Assembly (NCBI GenBank): GCA_035566895.1
Contig: DATMQA010000007.1
Location: forward strand, 61,164-125,163
Origin: DATMQA01 sp035566895
Lineage (GTDB): Bacteria; Verrucomicrobiota; Verrucomicrobiia; Limisphaerales; UBA8199
DNA length: 64,000 bases
Reading direction: 5' to 3'
Part shown: positions 40,731-48,595 of the stretch, in pieces
Layout: every line of letters begins with the position of its first letter
How positions within the stretch are numbered: the first letter of the stretch is position 1
Position numbers and translations under genes: made by a program
Notes under the pieces: generated by a model
Told to the model about the DNA's origin: nothing
The model's input: the letters and a program-made list of their open reading frames with translations, nothing else
Database searches by the model: none

Positions 40731-42326
40731 ATGTCCCCCGTGAAGCATAAGCCCGCACCACCACTAAAACCGGCACCCTCCGCCCTGCCTTCTGCCCCTG
40801 CTCTCTCGAAGGGCCTGCGGCGCTACTTGTACCTGACGGCGGCAACGACGGGGGCCGCCATTATGATCGTCGAGATTCTCGGCGCCAAGATGCTCTCGCC
40901 CTTCGTCGGCCTGTCGCATTTTGTGTGGACGGCGCAGATCGCTGTGACGCTGGTGGCGCTGGCCACCGGTTATTATGCCGGCGGGAAACTCGCGGACCGG
41001 GCGCAAGGCCTGGTGTGGCTTTACTGGGCCATCCTGGGAGCCGCCGCTTACCTCGGCCTCACGGTGCTGATTTGCGAGCCGGTGGCCTATTGGTGCCTGG
41101 ATTTCAACCTGGCGGTCGGTTCGTTATTGGCTTCGGCTATTTTGTTCTTTGTTCCACTGGCGCTGCTGGCCATGACGGGCCCGTTCCTGGTCCGCGTCAT
41201 CACCACGTCCGTCGCGAATGTGGGCGGCAACGTGGGACGGCTAACCTCCACAAGTACCATGGGCAGCTTCGCCGGGACGATGTGCATCGGTTATGTGATG
41301 ATCCCGCTGCTGCCCAATTCTTTTACGATGTGGGCGACGGCGGGAGGCCTGATCCTGGTGTGCGCGGGCTACTTTGCCATCTTCCACGGCAAACCCACCG
41401 GGCCGCTCCTGGCTACTCTGGCGGTCGTCGTGGCGGTTGGGCTCGGCGCTTACCGCGAACAGGCGAGCCCATACCGCTATGTTATCGAGCTGTTCCGCGG
41501 CAATTCTCATTTCGGCAAACTCCAGGTCGTCGACCGCCTCGACGGCTCCTGCCGCTATTACCTGAACGACAATTTGGTCCAAAACACTTACGACCCTGAG
41601 CTCAAGCAGAGTGAATCCTCCTTCACCTACTTGCTTGCCGGTCTCGCGCGCGCCTACACCACCAACATCCATGACGTGCTCTGCATCGGCCTGGGTGTCG
41701 GCATCGTGCCGATGGATTTTGCCCGCCAGGGAGCCCAGGTGGATGTCGTCGAGATTAATCCCGCCGTCGTGCCCGTCGCGGTGAAGTTCTTCAATCTCCA
41801 CCCCGAAAGGCTCCGTCTGACCATCGATGACGGGCGCCATTTCCTGAATCGCTGCCAAAAAAAGTACGACGCGGTGGTGTTGGACGCGTTTCTGGGGGAT
41901 TCCTCGCCGTCGCATTTGCTGACCCGCCAGGCCTTCGCCTCCATCCGCCGTGTGCTGCGCCCCGGCGGCGTGCTGGTCATCAATACCTTCGGCAACCTCG
42001 AACCCGGCCGCGACTTCTTCACCGCCTCGCTGCACAAGACCTTAAGAGCCGTTTTTGCCGGCGTGCGAATTCACACTTGCGGCAATGGCGGCATCTTCTT
42101 CGCAGCGACCGACCGCCCCGAGCCTGAGTTTGTTCATCCGCCGGACCTTTCGGGCGTGCACGAGGATGCCCGGCTGGATACCCAAAGCGCATTTGGCAAC
42201 CTCGTGACCACCGCCCCCGAGAGTGGCCGCGTCCTGACCGACAATTATAACCCGGTCGAGTACTACGACGCCAAGAACCGCGAAGACACCCGCCGCCGCC
42301 TGGCCATGCGCGCCAAGGAAATGTAA
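40731..42326 (+). CDS. Membrane-fused spermidine synthase-like protein
   Basis: 531 residues from ATG 40731; the frame is open further upstream without family homology. The first 240 residues hold eight or so helices in an MFS-like arrangement (AATTGAAIMIVEILGAKMLS, QIAVTLVALATGYYAGGKLA, LGLTVLICEPVAYWCLDFNL, IGYVMIPLLPNSFTMWATAG). The C-terminal half is a spermidine-synthase Rossmann domain (HDVLCIGLGVGIVPMDFARQ, VDVVEINPAVVPVAVKFFNL, LTIDDGRHFLNRCQKKYDAV, VLDAFLGDSSPSHLLTRQAF). The motif G-x-G-x-G is present as GLGVG. Substrate unknown. Confidence 0.88.
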   Translation: MSPVKHKPAPPLKPAPSALPSAPALSKGLRRYLYLTAATTGAAIMIVEILGAKMLSPFVGLSHFVWTAQIAVTLVALATGYYAGGKLADRAQGLVWLYWAILGAAAYLGLTVLICEPVAYWCLDFNLAVGSLLASAILFFVPLALLAMTGPFLVRVITTSVANVGGNVGRLTSTSTMGSFAGTMCIGYVMIPLLPNSFTMWATAGGLILVCAGYFAIFHGKPTGPLLATLAVVVAVGLGAYREQASPYRYVIELFRGNSHFGKLQVVDRLDGSCRYYLNDNLVQNTYDPELKQSESSFTYLLAGLARAYTTNIHDVLCIGLGVGIVPMDFARQGAQVDVVEINPAVVPVAVKFFNLHPERLRLTIDDGRHFLNRCQKKYDAVVLDAFLGDSSPSHLLTRQAFASIRRVLRPGGVLVINTFGNLEPGRDFFTASLHKTLRAVFAGVRIHTCGNGGIFFAATDRPEPEFVHPPDLSGVHEDARLDTQSAFGNLVTTAPESGRVLTDNYNPVEYYDAKNREDTRRRLAMRAKEM

Positions 42327-42379
42327 TTGCCCGCAAGATTGAATTTGCCAATCGTCCCAATTCTCCCTACGTTGTCATC

Positions 42380-42415
42380 GTGGTAACCGACTTGGGCACA
42401 ACGACGACGATTTAG
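42380..42415 (+). CDS. Candidate threonine-rich leader peptide of thrS
   Basis: GTG 42380 starts an 11-codon frame, M-V-T-D-L-G-T-T-T-T-I, ending at TAG 42413-42415. Five of eleven codons are threonine (ACC, ACA, ACG, ACG, ACG), four in a row just before the stop. The frame is also open back to about 42326 without a good start, and no strong ribosome binding site is seen. It ends exactly where a strong hairpin begins and lies 166 bases upstream of the threonyl-tRNA synthetase start. Translation is not proven. Confidence 0.5.
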   Translation: MVTDLGTTTTI

Positions 42416-42474
42416 CGTTCATCCTCAACGCGGATGAACGCCACGCCTCGATCTTCACCTTCGAGGCTTTTTTA
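42415..42474 (+). terminator. Tandem hairpins with Rho-independent terminator before thrS (possible attenuator)
   Basis: Hairpin 1: GCGTTCATCC (42415-42424) with GGATGAACGC (42432-42441), loop TCAACGC. Hairpin 2: GCCTCGA (42445-42451) with TCGAGGC (42461-42467), followed by TTTTTTATTT: a standard terminator. The downstream arm of hairpin 1 can also pair with TTCACC (42454-42459) as GG(A)TGAA, which would enclose the terminator's 5' arm. Another hairpin, AGTGGG/CCCACT, lies at about 42511-42526. The terminator may simply end the upstream gene's transcript. Confidence 0.75.
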
Positions 42475-42580
42475 TTTATGATTTCAGCCACAGAACAACA
42501 CGCACGCACAAAAAGTGGGAACTCCCACTACTGCGCTTTTTCTTTGTACTCTTTGTGTTCTTTTGTGGCTAAAAGCTTTT

Positions 42581-44641
42581 ATGGAATCGAACGAACAACA
42601 ACCTGAACGCAAATCCCTCGACCAGCGCCACCGGATGAGTGACATCGAGCGCCTGCGCCATTCCTGCGCCCACGTCATGGCCACTGCCATCCTTCGCCTC
42701 TGGCCTGATGCCCAGTTCGCCGCTGGTCCCCCCGTCGAAAACGGCTTTTACTATGACGTCGAACTGCAGCACCGGATCACCCCAGAAGATTTCCCATCGA
42801 TCGAGGCGGAGATGAAACAGGAAATCAAAGCCAACCATGTCTTCGAGAAACAAATCGTCACCCGCGAACAGGCTATCAAAGACTCCGAGAGCGGACGGCT
42901 CGGCGCACTTGCCGAGCGGCCAAACCATCCGAGCAAATTCAAACTCGGCAACCTGGCTGATATCCCCGAAGGCGAACCGATTTCCTACTTCAAGAACGGG
43001 GATTTCATCGACCTCTGCGCCGGGCCGCATGTGATGCGCACCGGCAACATCGGTGCGTTCAAACTCACCAGCGTCGCCAGCGCCTATTACAAAGGCGACG
43101 AGCGCAACCCGCAACTCCAGCGCATCTACGGCACCGCCTTCAAGAACAAGACCGAAATGGAGGCCTATTTCAAGATGGTCGAAGAGGCCAAGCGCCGCGA
43201 CCATCGCAAAATCGGCCAGGAAATGGGCCTGTTCACGATCGACCCGGATTTCACCGGGCCGGGATTGCCGCTCTGGCTGCCCAAAGGCGCGGCGATCTGC
43301 GAAGAATTGGAAAAACTCGCGAAAGAAACTGAGTTCGCCGCCGGCTATGTGCGTGTGAAAACCCCACATATTGCGAAGGAAAAGATGTATCTGACCAGCG
43401 GACATCTGCCGCATCTGTATGCAGAATCGATGTTTCCGCCGATGGAACTAACTGAAGAAGGACCACTGTATCGAGCAAACGCGAACCTTTCGAAAGACAT
43501 GGATCAACTCGTGAAGGAACGTTTACTTGGCATGGCGAAGGATATTGAAAAGCAAGTCAAAGCCAAAGTTGGAGAGAAGGAAGGAGAATGCTCCGAAGAT
43601 TTGAGCAAGGAGCTCGAGCAAAACTACGTTCAGCTCAAAGGAATTTTGTCCGAAGAGAAGATTGCTACTGACCGCTATTACCTCAAAGCCATGAACTGCC
43701 CGCACCACCACCGCATTTTTGCGGCAGAGCCGCGCAGTTACCGCGATTTGCCCTTGCGCCTCGCGGAATACAGCACCTGCTACCGCTACGAGCAGTCCGG
43801 CGAACTGTTCGGCCTGATGCGCGTGCGCTCGCTCAACATGAACGACGCGCATATCTATTGCACCCCGGAGCAATTCGCCCAGGAATTCAACGCCGTCAAC
43901 GAGATGTATATCAAGTATTTCAAAATCTTCGGCATCGACAAATACGTGATGCGTTTCAGCACCCACGACCCGTCCCGCCTGACCGGCGACAACGCCAAAT
44001 TCGTCAACGAACCGGAACTCTGGAAAAAAACCGAAGAAATGGTTCAGCGCGTCCTGGACGATAGCAAGATCCCCTACATCAAAGTGCCCAACGAGGCCGC
44101 CTTCTACGGCCCCAAGATTGACGTCCAGGTCTGGAGTGTCATTGGCCGCGAATTCACCCTGGCGACCAACCAGGTCGATTTCGCCGTGCCGAAACGTTTC
44201 GGCCTGGTCTATCGCGACAAAGACAATACCGAGAAAACCCCGCTCTGCATCCATCGGGCGCCGCTAGGCACCCACGAGCGGTTCATCGGCTTCCTCATCG
44301 AACATTATGCCGGCAACTTCCCGCTCTGGCTCGCCCCTGAGCAGGTGCGCGTCCTCACCATCGGCGAAGAAGAGCCGCTGGTGAACTACGCCAAAGCCAT
44401 CGTCATGGAACTGCGAGCCAACATGGTCCGGGCCGAGGGCGATTACACGAACGACAAGATCAATGGCAAAATCCAGCAAGCCGAGGTGGCCAAGGTCCAC
44501 ACCATGCTGGTCGTCGGCCCGCGCGACATGCAAGCTGGCGCGGTGAGCGTTCGGGTCCACGGCAAAGGGAGCTTGGGAGCCAAACCGCAAGGGGAAGTGG
44601 TGGCCGACATCCTGGCCTCGATTCGTGAACGGCGGCCCTGA
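42581..44641 (+). CDS. thrS: Threonyl-tRNA synthetase lacking the TGS domain
   Basis: 686 residues from ATG 42581 (an ATG at 42635 is possible). The editing domain begins near the N terminus with HSCAHVMATAILRLWPDAQF and DLCAGPHVMRTGNIGAFKLT; the usual N-terminal TGS domain is absent. The class II core has MNCPHHHRIFAAEPRSYRDL, YEQSGELFGLMRVRSLNMND, DVQVWSVIGREFTLATNQVD and HRAPLGTHERFIGFLIEHYA. The anticodon-binding domain starts at VRVLTIGEEEPL. An extra lysine/glutamate-rich stretch (DMDQLVKERLLGMAKDIEKQ, then VKAKVGEKEGECSEDLSKEL) sits between motif 1 and the M-N-C-P-H-H zinc segment. No infC follows. Confidence 0.93.
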   Translation: MESNEQQPERKSLDQRHRMSDIERLRHSCAHVMATAILRLWPDAQFAAGPPVENGFYYDVELQHRITPEDFPSIEAEMKQEIKANHVFEKQIVTREQAIKDSESGRLGALAERPNHPSKFKLGNLADIPEGEPISYFKNGDFIDLCAGPHVMRTGNIGAFKLTSVASAYYKGDERNPQLQRIYGTAFKNKTEMEAYFKMVEEAKRRDHRKIGQEMGLFTIDPDFTGPGLPLWLPKGAAICEELEKLAKETEFAAGYVRVKTPHIAKEKMYLTSGHLPHLYAESMFPPMELTEEGPLYRANANLSKDMDQLVKERLLGMAKDIEKQVKAKVGEKEGECSEDLSKELEQNYVQLKGILSEEKIATDRYYLKAMNCPHHHRIFAAEPRSYRDLPLRLAEYSTCYRYEQSGELFGLMRVRSLNMNDAHIYCTPEQFAQEFNAVNEMYIKYFKIFGIDKYVMRFSTHDPSRLTGDNAKFVNEPELWKKTEEMVQRVLDDSKIPYIKVPNEAAFYGPKIDVQVWSVIGREFTLATNQVDFAVPKRFGLVYRDKDNTEKTPLCIHRAPLGTHERFIGFLIEHYAGNFPLWLAPEQVRVLTIGEEEPLVNYAKAIVMELRANMVRAEGDYTNDKINGKIQQAEVAKVHTMLVVGPRDMQAGAVSVRVHGKGSLGAKPQGEVVADILASIRERRP

Positions 44642-44732
44642 GACCCGAGTTCCACGCTCAATCGAACTGGAACTCGTCGTCTATGCGGCTTTGAATGCGC
44701 CGTGTCTCGTGTCGCAGCCAGTTCGCCGCTTT

Positions 44733-44772
44733 GCAGAATACAATTCTGCGATACAGCAGATTAGAAATCTGC
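44733..44772. repeat. Twin small hairpins
   Basis: GCAGAAT-ACA-ATTCTGC (44733-44749) and GCAGATT-AGA-AATCTGC (44756-44772), separated by GATACA. Each has a 7-base perfect stem and 3-base loop, and they differ by one base per arm, so the second is a variant of the first. The pair lies between the convergent thrS and secreted-protein genes and may end both transcripts or be a small mobile repeat. The rest of 44642-44829 is empty. Confidence 0.7.
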
Positions 44773-44829
44773 GCTACTTCGTCTCCTGCGGCGTTTGAGG
44801 TCTTAAAGCAGCTCCCGACCGCCGCCATG

Positions 44830-45474
44830 TCATGGCACGCTCAGCCGATAAAACCGGCAGGGGTACTTTGACGCGTCCATGTCGGCGTACACCAGCAGGC
44901 TGTTGGTCCCCGTATTGGTGGTGCAAATCGTCGTCCATACCGGCGCGCTCAGGTTAGTGGCAGCCTGGATACAACATGGCTGCCCGGGCGCGCTGGGGAG
45001 GACGATACACATGCCGCCGTTCGCCATCCGGGTGACCCCGGGACACAGCGTGGCAACGTCCAAAGTACCCGTGTTCGTTTGCTGATTCGGGCTTCCTCCG
45101 TCCGCAGCGAGGACACTGAAAGGACTGGGTCCCGGGGGTGTCGTACTGGTAGTGGAGACGACCAGACTGGCGGTGGCTGAAGTGATTGGTTTGCCGGTAA
45201 ATTTGATGGGGTTTGGAGAAAAGGCGGCAGTTGCTCCCGCTGGCAGACCTGCGGCGCTCAAATAAATCTCCATTTTGCCGTGGCCAGTCCTGGAGACCGT
45301 CACAACAAAGGTGGCATTACTGCCCTGGAGAATCGGGTCCGGCGATTGGGGGCCGACCGTCACCGAAGTGAGAATCGGATCTGCCAAAGCGTTAGCGCCG
45401 AAGGCGACCAGCACTGCGAGCGCACCGACCAAAGATCTCCGGACTGTCTTTTCAGGGTTTTGCATATCTTTCAT
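44830..45474 (-). CDS. Secreted Ig-like protein with shared C-terminal module
   Basis: 214 residues, signal peptide RSLVGALAVLVAFGANALA. The mature region (ILTSVTVGPQSPDPILQGSN, then ATFVVTVSRTGHGKMEIYLS and AAGLPAGATAAFSPNPIKFT) has the pattern of Ig-like folds common in surface proteins (G-L-P-x-G-x-x-x-x-F-S-P). Then ATLCPGVTRMANGGMCIVLP and the shared module (PCCIQAATNLSAPVWTTICT to RFYRLSVP) with cysteines. No catalytic residues. Function unknown, probably matrix or binding. Confidence 0.78.
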   Translation of the reverse strand: MKDMQNPEKTVRRSLVGALAVLVAFGANALADPILTSVTVGPQSPDPILQGSNATFVVTVSRTGHGKMEIYLSAAGLPAGATAAFSPNPIKFTGKPITSATASLVVSTTSTTPPGPSPFSVLAADGGSPNQQTNTGTLDVATLCPGVTRMANGGMCIVLPSAPGQPCCIQAATNLSAPVWTTICTTNTGTNSLLVYADMDASKYPCRFYRLSVP

Positions 45475-45865
45475 AAATTCTGAATTCTGGTATTAAGGTA
45501 TGGTCAGTTTGGGATACCGCTATCGGGCCGAACCCCGAACCTTTTCCCGGTGAATCGCCAGACACAGTCCAGGGGAATCCCCGGGTACCTTAACCTTCGG
45601 CGCGTCTGGCCGTATCCTTCCCGCGCGCCCGGGTGTAACTCGCAAGGTCAGTCTTCCGTCTGTGGACTCAACAACAGCGCGCGCCCGTCTGGATTTATGC
45701 GGATAAACAGAATCGTCCTAAGCAAAAATATGGCGCTGGCTCAAAAGGTTAAAAAGCAGGCCAACCAGCGGCGCTTCGTCGTCGGCTCCCTGCCGGCCAT
45801 TCCGTTTGAGATTGTGGAATCGCCTTGAGTTTGCGCCGGCGTTCCGGTATCGCAAGTCTGAGGCA
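45475..45865. other. Gap without convincing gene
   Basis: Between the secreted-protein start and the AraD1 gene there is no strong gene. The only candidate is a 32-codon frame at 45730-45828 (MALAQKVKKQANQRRFVVGS, then LPAIPFEIVESP) with no clear ribosome binding site. A GGGAATCCCCGGGTACC palindrome-rich stretch occurs near 45570. I see no tRNA. Confidence 0.5.
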
Positions 45866-46867
45866 ATGATGCGTCTCGTTCAACTCAAGCATCCTGTGCA
45901 TGGCCGGCGCGTCGCCCTGGTAGACGGGAGCCGCTTGTGCCTGCTGGACGGCCCAGAGTCAATTTATCGCTTCGCCGAACTCGCCGTGGTTAACCGCGAT
46001 CCTCTGGCCCAGACCGTCTCAACTGCATGCTCGGCAGAGTGGCTGGATTACGAACCGGTTTATCGCGGCCAATCGGATTGGCGCCTGTTGCCGGCCTTTG
46101 ACCATCCCGACGAACCGGCGCGCTGCCTGGTCACCGGCACAGGTCTGACTCACAAAGCCAGCGCCGCGAATCGCCAGGCCATGCACAAAGATAAAGTAGC
46201 ACCCGTCACCGACAGCATGCGCATGTACGAGTGGGGCCTGAAGGGTGGCCAGCCGGCGCCAGGAAAAATCGGCGTGCAGCCCGAATGGTTTTACAAAGGC
46301 TGCGGCGCGATCCTGCGCGCCCATGGCGAACCACTCGAAGTTCCGCCCTTTGGGCTTGACGGTGGTGAGGAAGCCGAAGTGGCGGGGGCCTACTTTATCG
46401 ACCCGTCGGGCACGCCGCATCGGGTGGGGCTGGGCCTGGGCAACGAGTTCTCCGATCATAAAATGGAAGCGCAGAACTACCTTTGCCTCGCCCATTCGAA
46501 ATTGCGCACCTGCGCTCTTGGCCCCGAATTGCTCATCAACCCGGACTTTGGCGACGCGCGCGGCACGGTGCGCCTGTGGCGGAGCGGGGAGACCGTTTGG
46601 TCCAAGCCGTTCGCAACCGGCGAGACGAACATGTCCCACACCCTCGCCAACCTCGAGCATCATCATTTTAAATACCAGGCCCACCGACGACCCGGTGACG
46701 CCCACATTCATTTTTTCGGGGCGGATGTGTTCAGTTTTGGCGAAGGCATTGAATTGGCTGACGGCGACGTTATGGAAATCGAATTAGCTGGCTTTGGCCT
46801 CGCGTTGCGCAATCCGCTTCGCATCGACCGGTCCGAACCGCGCTGCGTCGAGGTGAAACCGCTCTGA
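45866..46867 (+). CDS. AraD1/GguC family dehydratase (FAH superfamily)
   Basis: 333 residues from ATG 45866 (45869 possible), with GAGGCA just upstream. The family is recognised from HPVHGRRVALVDGSRLCLLD, LPAFDHPDEPARCLVTGTGL, TDSMRMYEWGLKGGQPAPGK, IGVQPEWFYKGCGAILRAHG, EEAEVAGAYFIDPSG and GLGLGNEFSDHKMEAQNYLC. These residues supply the metal-binding Glu/Asp of the fumarylacetoacetate-hydrolase fold. AraD1 members dehydrate 2-keto-3-deoxy-L-arabonate (or similar) to 2,5-dioxovalerate (alpha-ketoglutaric semialdehyde). The enzyme for the next step, 2,5-dioxovalerate dehydrogenase, lies at 57 kb. Related GguC proteins are adjacent to sugar transporters elsewhere; none is present here. Confidence 0.82.
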   Translation: MMRLVQLKHPVHGRRVALVDGSRLCLLDGPESIYRFAELAVVNRDPLAQTVSTACSAEWLDYEPVYRGQSDWRLLPAFDHPDEPARCLVTGTGLTHKASAANRQAMHKDKVAPVTDSMRMYEWGLKGGQPAPGKIGVQPEWFYKGCGAILRAHGEPLEVPPFGLDGGEEAEVAGAYFIDPSGTPHRVGLGLGNEFSDHKMEAQNYLCLAHSKLRTCALGPELLINPDFGDARGTVRLWRSGETVWSKPFATGETNMSHTLANLEHHHFKYQAHRRPGDAHIHFFGADVFSFGEGIELADGDVMEIELAGFGLALRNPLRIDRSEPRCVEVKPL

Positions 46868-46871
46868 TGCA

Positions 46872-47573
46872 TCACGCATCGCGCTCCCTTTTCTGCGCGA
46901 CCGCCGTCCAACCCAGCGTCAGCGCGTCGTGCTTGAGATGGCAGTCGCACCAGAGGAAGAAGCGGTTGATGGCCCATCTCAGCGGCCGGGCGGACACCGG
47001 CTGGATATGTTGCACCACTTGGCCCAGGTAAACATAGGAGCGGCCCCGGTTGAAAAGCCTCTTCAGTTCCAGTCCGCTTTCGTTGACCAGGTGCAGCAGG
47101 CCGTCATAAGGGTAGCGGAAGAAATCATGAGGGACCTCGTGCCGCGGCCAATACAGCGGTGTGCTCAAAATCAAATGCCCCCCGGGCCGAAGCGTGCGCT
47201 GCATTTCGCGCAACGCTCGGAGCGGGTCGGGCAAGTGTTCAAGGACTTCCGTGCTTACGACGGTGTCGAACGAACCATCCGGGAAGGGCAGTTCCAACGC
47301 CGAGCACACCACTTCCGGCTGCGATCGGTCCGAAAGGTAATCGGTCCCAATATATTTGGTGGCGCCGGCGAAGAAGGTCTTTTCATACGGCCGACGCCCG
47401 CACCCCACATCCAGCAGCGTCCCTTTGACGAAAGGGGCGCATTGCCGCAAGGAACTCTCGAGCATCAGCATCGTCAGATAAGTCGTGTGCCAGTCTGGAA
47501 CCGAGCACTGGCGTTCCCCGGGCAACCTGTCGAGCGGATGTTCGGCCAAAGGATGAGCGGGCGTGCGGGGCAT
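46872..47573 (-). CDS. Class I SAM-dependent methyltransferase
   Basis: 233 residues from ATG 47573; a TTG start at 47597 would begin 1 base after the neighbouring stop. GTLLDVGCGRRPYEKTFFAG is motif I, VVCSALELPFPDGSFDTVVS and TEVLEHLPDPLRALREMQRT are motifs II-III of the UbiE/Methyltransf_11 type, and GGHLILSTPLYWPRHEVPHD follows. The C-terminal region is basic and aromatic. Substrate unknown; paired with the second methyltransferase, a sugar or polysaccharide role is possible. It is convergent with the AraD1 gene, 4 bases apart. Confidence 0.9.
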   Translation of the reverse strand: MPRTPAHPLAEHPLDRLPGERQCSVPDWHTTYLTMLMLESSLRQCAPFVKGTLLDVGCGRRPYEKTFFAGATKYIGTDYLSDRSQPEVVCSALELPFPDGSFDTVVSTEVLEHLPDPLRALREMQRTLRPGGHLILSTPLYWPRHEVPHDFFRYPYDGLLHLVNESGLELKRLFNRGRSYVYLGQVVQHIQPVSARPLRWAINRFFLWCDCHLKHDALTLGWTAVAQKRERDA

Positions 47574-47598
47574 GTTGCGTGATGCGTGAAAATGCAAT

Positions 47599-48534
47599 TC
47601 AGGTTCGCCGGAAGTAAGCGTAGATGCTGCTGCCCCAACGGGGCAGGAGAAATTTCATTCCGGTCTTTCGGTAGAAGATTGAGAGCGCTTCGAGCACCGC
47701 GGGTCCTCCCAGCCGTCCTGGTTTGCCTAGCACCGGTGCGAGCTGGTTGTGGACTTTCCAGAAATGAGTGATTTCCGAGCCTAACAGCCTGTCGCCACCG
47801 CTCTCGATCAGCGTCAATTGCGCGGCGCGGGCGCTTTGCTCGAAATCCTGCAGGCGCCAGCGCGTCAGATGATGCGGCGGCCATTGGTGAGGGTCCCATG
47901 GAACCAAACGGAGGACGCCATTGGCCGAAGGCACCGCAACAGAAATGAGGCCGCCTGGCCCGAGCCGCGCTGCCGCTTGCCGAAGAAGTGGGACCGGTTC
48001 CGGAACATGTTCCAGCACCTGAAAAAGTGTGATGAGGTCAAACCCCTTCACGCCGGGTTTCAACCCATCAAGCAATTCGCTGAAGACCTGGTGCCCCTTT
48101 GCCCGCGCCTTTTCGGCGGCGGCCCCGTTCAATTCCAAGCCCCAGGTTTCGCAGCCGGCCTGCCGTGCCAGATCAAGGAAGATGCCGCTACCGCAGCCTA
48201 CGTCCAGCACCCGCCTCAGCCCGAGGCGCCGTGCCAGGCGCAATGTCCGCCCAAACTCCGGCCGGTTTTCGACAAAGTACTCGGCGTGCTCCAGTTCCTT
48301 GTAGAACGCCTCGTTGCCGGCGAGCGACGGCTCGAAGAATTCAAATCCGCAGCGCTCACACTGGCACGGCTCGATGATGTACTCCGGCGCGATCTTGCCC
48401 CACGCCGCGGCGCTAAAATCCCGTCCCACTGCCCGCCACAGCTTTCTCAATTCCTCGCCGCTGAGCTGTTCGACCGCCCGCGACTCGGGATGTGCGCAAA
48501 GGGGACAATTACAGCGGTCAATTTGAGATGGCAT
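47599..48534 (-). CDS. Methyltransferase with N-terminal Cys cluster
   Basis: 311 residues. The first 90 residues contain CNCPLCAHPE and PCQCERCGFEFFEPSLAGNE, two C-x-x-C pairs typical of the zinc-ribbon start of sugar C-methyltransferases and related enzymes. The SAM domain is RRVLDVGCGSGIFLDLARQA, with FDLITLFQVLEHVPEPVPLL. The rest (WPPHHLTRWRLQDFEQSARA) is conserved in the Methyltransf_23 group. The next gene, also a methyltransferase, lies 1-25 bases downstream, so they form an operon. Target unknown. Confidence 0.88.
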   Translation of the reverse strand: MPSQIDRCNCPLCAHPESRAVEQLSGEELRKLWRAVGRDFSAAAWGKIAPEYIIEPCQCERCGFEFFEPSLAGNEAFYKELEHAEYFVENRPEFGRTLRLARRLGLRRVLDVGCGSGIFLDLARQAGCETWGLELNGAAAEKARAKGHQVFSELLDGLKPGVKGFDLITLFQVLEHVPEPVPLLRQAAARLGPGGLISVAVPSANGVLRLVPWDPHQWPPHHLTRWRLQDFEQSARAAQLTLIESGGDRLLGSEITHFWKVHNQLAPVLGKPGRLGGPAVLEALSIFYRKTGMKFLLPRWGSSIYAYFRRT

Positions 48535-48595
48535 TACGGAAATCAGCGGATACGGACCAGCGTTTACATTTCGTCATGAGCGCAGTCCGATTGGG

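Noticed and set aside
45550..45828. 92-codon plus-strand frame before AraD1
   Set aside because: No ribosome binding site or domain, and the first part reads through low-complexity sequence; only the last 32 codons look somewhat protein-like.
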